This document shows positions 7,429-10,211 of a stretch of DNA of 10,211 bases, in pieces. A program made the position numbers and the translations under genes. Positions within the stretch are counted from its first letter, which is position 1. Every line of letters begins with the position of its first letter. Source of the stretch: Cyanobacteria bacterium UBA8803 (GTDB lineage Bacteria > Cyanobacteriota > Cyanobacteriia > Cyanobacteriales > Coleofasciculaceae); assembly GCA_003505715.1 (NCBI GenBank), contig DNXU01000482.1, forward strand, positions 27,931-38,141, read 5' to 3'. A model generated the notes under the pieces. The model did not search any database, was not told where the DNA came from, and worked only from the letters and a program-made list of their open reading frames with translations.

Positions 7429-8368
7429 CAATTGCTTTGGGTCTTTGCTTATTTTTATGTTGAATACGGCTGCCATAGAGCTGACTTAAGGGCGTTGCAC
7501 TAATCCCGTGAGCAACAATAGAGGCAACAATTATCAGACTGCCAACTACCCAGACATCCTTAATGCCAGTGTGGTGCAGCGACAGATGGATGTAGTAGAG
7601 GGCGGCAACACCAATCGGACCAAACCAGCCCATAAACAGGACATCCGGGACACTTTTCAGGCGTGTCATCACAGGACTCAGAACCAGAATCGCTGGGAGT
7701 CGGCGAAGCAGGAGAACTGCGATCGCTAGCAGCAAACCCTTCCATCCCAGTTGTAGCCATTCCTGCCAAGGCAACACCAAACCCAGCAACACGAAAATCG
7801 GCAAGGTAAAGAATCGATTGATTGCCTCTTGGACTTCTTCTTCCTCAGCTTTTTCACTGGCATTGGCAATTAGCCCCGATTCAGTAGAGATGAGATGGCG
7901 TAGACGTGCGGGGATGTTCTGATGGGCAAGTTCACCCGTGACGATGTCCGTAGAAACAACCGGGTCAGTGGGGGTCACTACCGCCCCAATCAACATCGCT
8001 ACCCAAAAGGGAAGACCCAGCAGCCAGTACACCAGCAAGCCACTACTCAACCACATCAGGGGCATCACCAACCCTAGAACCACTGCCAAAGACCACCAGT
8101 GTTGGGGAGCGTATCCCTTTGGGATGCGTAGTGCAACGCCCATCAGACCAATGGCAATAGTCAGGCGAGCGGCTTCCTCTAAGATGGTTTCCTGCTTGCC
8201 CCAGCTAGCTACGTCGAGCAGTCCCAGAACGGCTGGACTCAACAGGATGCCCAGCAGCAAAGCAACGATGGGGGCTGAGATATAAGTCCGCCGGATTGGT
8301 CCGGAAACTAGCCCCAGAATTAAAACCAGTCCGCCGATGGTGACCAGAGCAATGTTGAGCTGACTCAT
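7421..8368 (-). CDS. CPA1 (NhaP-type) cation/proton antiporter, internally deleted
   Basis: Start ATG 8368 gives 315 residues: MSQLNIALVTIGGLVLILGL, APIVALLLGILLSP, the CPA1 motif GAVVTPTDPVVSTDIVTGEL (128-146), and LRHLISTESG (157-165). At this point the family normally continues ESGxNDG and about 100 residues of further helices. Here ESG is followed at once by LIANASEKAEEEEVQEAINR (166-185), a segment that in relatives lies well downstream, and then FFTLPIFVLLGLVLPWQEW and the final helices. The reading frame is intact across the join (near 7860-7876), but the NDG aspartate needed for ion binding is gone and the helix count is reduced, so loss of transport is likely. It starts 14 bases after the copy B stop, suggesting cotranscription. 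No good Shine-Dalgarno sequence is visible. It could be a decaying gene or a small regulator-like remnant. Confidence 0.75.
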   Translation of the reverse strand: MSQLNIALVTIGGLVLILGLVSGPIRRTYISAPIVALLLGILLSPAVLGLLDVASWGKQETILEEAARLTIAIGLMGVALRIPKGYAPQHWWSLAVVLGLVMPLMWLSSGLLVYWLLGLPFWVAMLIGAVVTPTDPVVSTDIVTGELAHQNIPARLRHLISTESGLIANASEKAEEEEVQEAINRFFTLPIFVLLGLVLPWQEWLQLGWKGLLLAIAVLLLRRLPAILVLSPVMTRLKSVPDVLFMGWFGPIGVAALYYIHLSLHHTGIKDVWVVGSLIIVASIVAHGISATPLSQLYGSRIQHKNKQRPKAIVR

Positions 8369-8382
8369 AGTTACTATGACAG

Positions 8383-10211
8383 TTAAAATTGGAACCCTAG
8401 TAGATTCCAGTAAACTAAAAACGGAATGAAGGCTAAAGCGGCGATCGCAATCAAAGAGTAGTGCGATCGCGCGATCGCTGACCAATTCTTGTTTTTCCAA
8501 GCCAGTACAGTAATTGTGGGTAATCCCAAGGTCATACCCATAGTCAAAGGTGGAATGTAAAGCAAGACAATGATTATGGCAGGTACACCATACAAGAGTT
8601 TCCAGACACCAATTCGCCAAGCTACTAAAGGTAGACCAATCAAGAAAACCAGATTTAGAATGCCGACCAGACCAGCTACTAACCAAGCGAGTCGAGTAAG
8701 TCTGTCGTCCTGAAAACGCTGCTTACGGAAACGGCGGCTCAAAGACTTGACGAGCCAGGTGATGCCTGCCGACAGGAAAAGCACAGTACAAAATCCAGCT
8801 AAGCTCAACTGAAAGGGGATGGTTTCGTACCAGGGTAACTTCCGAAAAGCGCTAATTCTTGAACGAATGGGATTATATAGGTAGTTAATATTACCCTTAC
8901 TGTCTTCTCCAAAAGCCGTGTAAGCATCATTATCAGCGCGTTGGAATAACAACGGCTCCACAGGTATCAACTTTCTTTTTACAGACCCTCTAGAAAAGAA
9001 AAACTCCGGAGTCTGAATCGTCAAAGTTCCGTCACCATTGGATTTCACATGGAGGTGTCCAAATACGGCACCGAGACTGGCGAGGGTGCCACGAGGATAC
9101 TCAACGTCGCAGTAAACACCAGTGAAACGGGCAGCTTGCTCTTCAAAATTGGTGAGTGGCTTGGCAGGTACAGATTTCTTTTGAACGGGATAATAGTGGT
9201 CGAGAAACTGATTACTCAGTTTTTCATGTATCCCATTGAAGCTGTTGCAGGCAACAAAAAGTCCTATGTTCTGTTCAGGGATTAGGGTTAGAGAACTGGA
9301 ATAGCCACGTAAGCTGCCAAGATGTCCAATTGCCCTAATGTTGTTTTCAAAACGTTCATGAAAACTGTAAGTAATGCCGGGTAATTTGGGATGGTGAGTG
9401 AAGTGCTGCCGATGCATCAACTGTGCAGTTTCTTCCTCTAGGATGCGTGAGTTTTCGTAGCGACCGTTCTGGAGGTGGGCAATCATAAAATGAGCCATAT
9501 CCGTAGCCGTCGCACTGAGCGAGGCAGCAGGGGCGATGTTGAGATAGAGGAATGGTAGCGACTGAAAGCGACCATCTTGATACTCATAGCCCACAGCGAG
9601 ATCGGATGCCAAGGAAGGTGGTGGCGGTTGGAGGAAAGTGCTGCGCTGCATATCCAGCGATCGCAGAATGTTCTCGTCGATATATCGAACAAAGGGAACA
9701 CCAGAGATAACTTCCACCAAATAGCCTGCTAAAGTAATTCCCATGTTGGAATAGCTGTAGAGTTCACCAGGTTGCCACACAATCGGGGGCATATGGTCGG
9801 GGATGAATTCTTCCAACGGCACCATCTGTGATGCCGTTTGAGCTGCAATCCCGAACAGCCGCTGGCTGCTACCATCGGTTTGGGTCATTAAATTGGCGAG
9901 TGTAATCGGTTGTGGATACGGGTTTTCGATTTGAAAGCGCTTGAGATATTGGTTGACATCCCTGTTTAGGTCGAGCCATCCTCGCTCGTATAGCTGCATC
10001 ACTGCCGTGCCTGTGAATAGCTTGGAAATGGAAGCAACACCAAAGAGAGTTTTATCTGGGACAACAGGAATCTTTTTTTCCACATTCGCATAGCCATAAC
10101 CCTTGGTGAAAAAGATTTCTCCATCTTTTACCAAAGCAACAACTGCACCAGGGATATGTTCTGTGGGCATCTCCTTAGCAAAGAATTTGTCTAGAAAGGT
10201 TTCCACTTCTG
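8383..10211 (-). CDS. Exported serine hydrolase (beta-lactamase fold) with C-terminal membrane domain, copy B, 5' partial
   Basis: The gene is open to the window edge; its signal peptide and first 70 or so residues lie outside. A GTG at 10204-10206 is in frame, but alignment with copy A (QELKAFVDNFF versus EVETFLDKFF) shows the coding region continues upstream, so that GTG is not the start. Counting from it, the catalytic motifs are SISK (S59, K62), YSN (152-154) and HLG (295-297), all intact. A beta-rich domain beginning FTGVYCDVEYPRG follows, then hydrophobic C-terminal helices ending AFIPFLVYWNLLGFQF, the same ending as copy A apart from one residue. Related proteins act on beta-lactam-like or D-amino-acid peptide bonds or esters; the actual substrate cannot be told. 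It precedes the antiporter remnant by 14 bases. Confidence 0.9.
   Translation of the reverse strand, partial: EVETFLDKFFAKEMPTEHIPGAVVALVKDGEIFFTKGYGYANVEKKIPVVPDKTLFGVASISKLFTGTAVMQLYERGWLDLNRDVNQYLKRFQIENPYPQPITLANLMTQTDGSSQRLFGIAAQTASQMVPLEEFIPDHMPPIVWQPGELYSYSNMGITLAGYLVEVISGVPFVRYIDENILRSLDMQRSTFLQPPPPSLASDLAVGYEYQDGRFQSLPFLYLNIAPAASLSATATDMAHFMIAHLQNGRYENSRILEEETAQLMHRQHFTHHPKLPGITYSFHERFENNIRAIGHLGSLRGYSSSLTLIPEQNIGLFVACNSFNGIHEKLSNQFLDHYYPVQKKSVPAKPLTNFEEQAARFTGVYCDVEYPRGTLASLGAVFGHLHVKSNGDGTLTIQTPEFFFSRGSVKRKLIPVEPLLFQRADNDAYTAFGEDSKGNINYLYNPIRSRISAFRKLPWYETIPFQLSLAGFCTVLFLSAGITWLVKSLSRRFRKQRFQDDRLTRLAWLVAGLVGILNLVFLIGLPLVAWRIGVWKLLYGVPAIIIVLLYIPPLTMGMTLGLPTITVLAWKNKNWSAIARSHYSLIAIAALAFIPFLVYWNLLGFQF
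8463..8478. repeat. Two HIP1 octamers in direct tandem
   Basis: GCGATCGC occurs at 8463-8470 and 8471-8478 with no gap, and a third copy lies at 8441-8448, all inside the coding sequence of copy B. Other copies in the window are at 1125, 5283, 7719 and 9657. HIP1 is the highly iterated palindrome of many cyanobacterial genomes. The copy A site at 5283 falls at the equivalent protein position (before RSHYSLI). Confidence 0.85.

Noticed and set aside
8369..8686. N-terminal extension of the minus-strand antiporter reading frame to 8686 (421 residues)
   Set aside because: The added residues are the out-of-frame shadow of hydrolase copy B, rich in Cys/His/Trp with no antiporter similarity. The family N-terminus MSQLNIALVTIGG starts at 8368, after the copy B stop.
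10204..10206. GTG as the true start of hydrolase copy B
   Set aside because: Similarity to copy A continues upstream and no signal peptide is included, so the gene runs off the window.

Overview
The window looks like cyanobacterial chromosome. It carries a sodium-dependent bicarbonate transporter (SbtA) with its PII-like partner (SbtB), which are essentially cyanobacterial families. It also has seven HIP1 octamers (GCGATCGC), heptamer-type repeats and a foldback repeat built on GTAGGGGCGA arms. No genus can be named from what is visible; filamentous, repeat-rich lineages fit best.

Layout. Positions 1-221 hold no gene, only AT-rich DNA with a weak promoter candidate. Positions 222-395 are a very recognisable cyclic di-AMP riboswitch (ydaO-yuaA class). 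A plausible terminator/antiterminator region follows, then an unrecognised 80-residue protein (583-825). Positions 826-1574 are a scrap yard: a heptamer-rich inverted repeat, a 162-bp MITE-like foldback element, a reverse-strand WD40 relic, and the sbtA leader. The plus strand then reads sbtA (1575-2705), sbtB (2803-3135), a strong terminator, an IS630-type transposase relic, a second terminator-like hairpin, and a CPA2 cation/proton antiporter resembling NhaS3 (3418-4830).

After a hairpin-rich convergent junction with an IS701-like relic, everything is on the minus strand. In transcription order this is a serine hydrolase of the beta-lactamase fold with a C-terminal membrane domain (8383-10211, 5' end outside the window), a CPA1 antiporter that appears to have lost about 100 internal residues including its NDG motif (7421-8368), and a second, full-length copy of the serine hydrolase (5203-7257).

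How the parts may work together. SbtA imports bicarbonate with sodium, SbtB gates SbtA according to adenine nucleotides, and the NhaS3-like antiporter could export the sodium, giving a compact carbon-concentrating module. SbtB proteins are known to bind c-di-AMP, so a c-di-AMP riboswitch 1.2 kb upstream of sbtA puts two sensors of the same second messenger in one neighbourhood. Functional coupling is inference. The most unusual items are the riboswitch-controlled unknown small protein, the internally deleted antiporter between two hydrolase paralogues, and the changed YxN motif in one paralogue.
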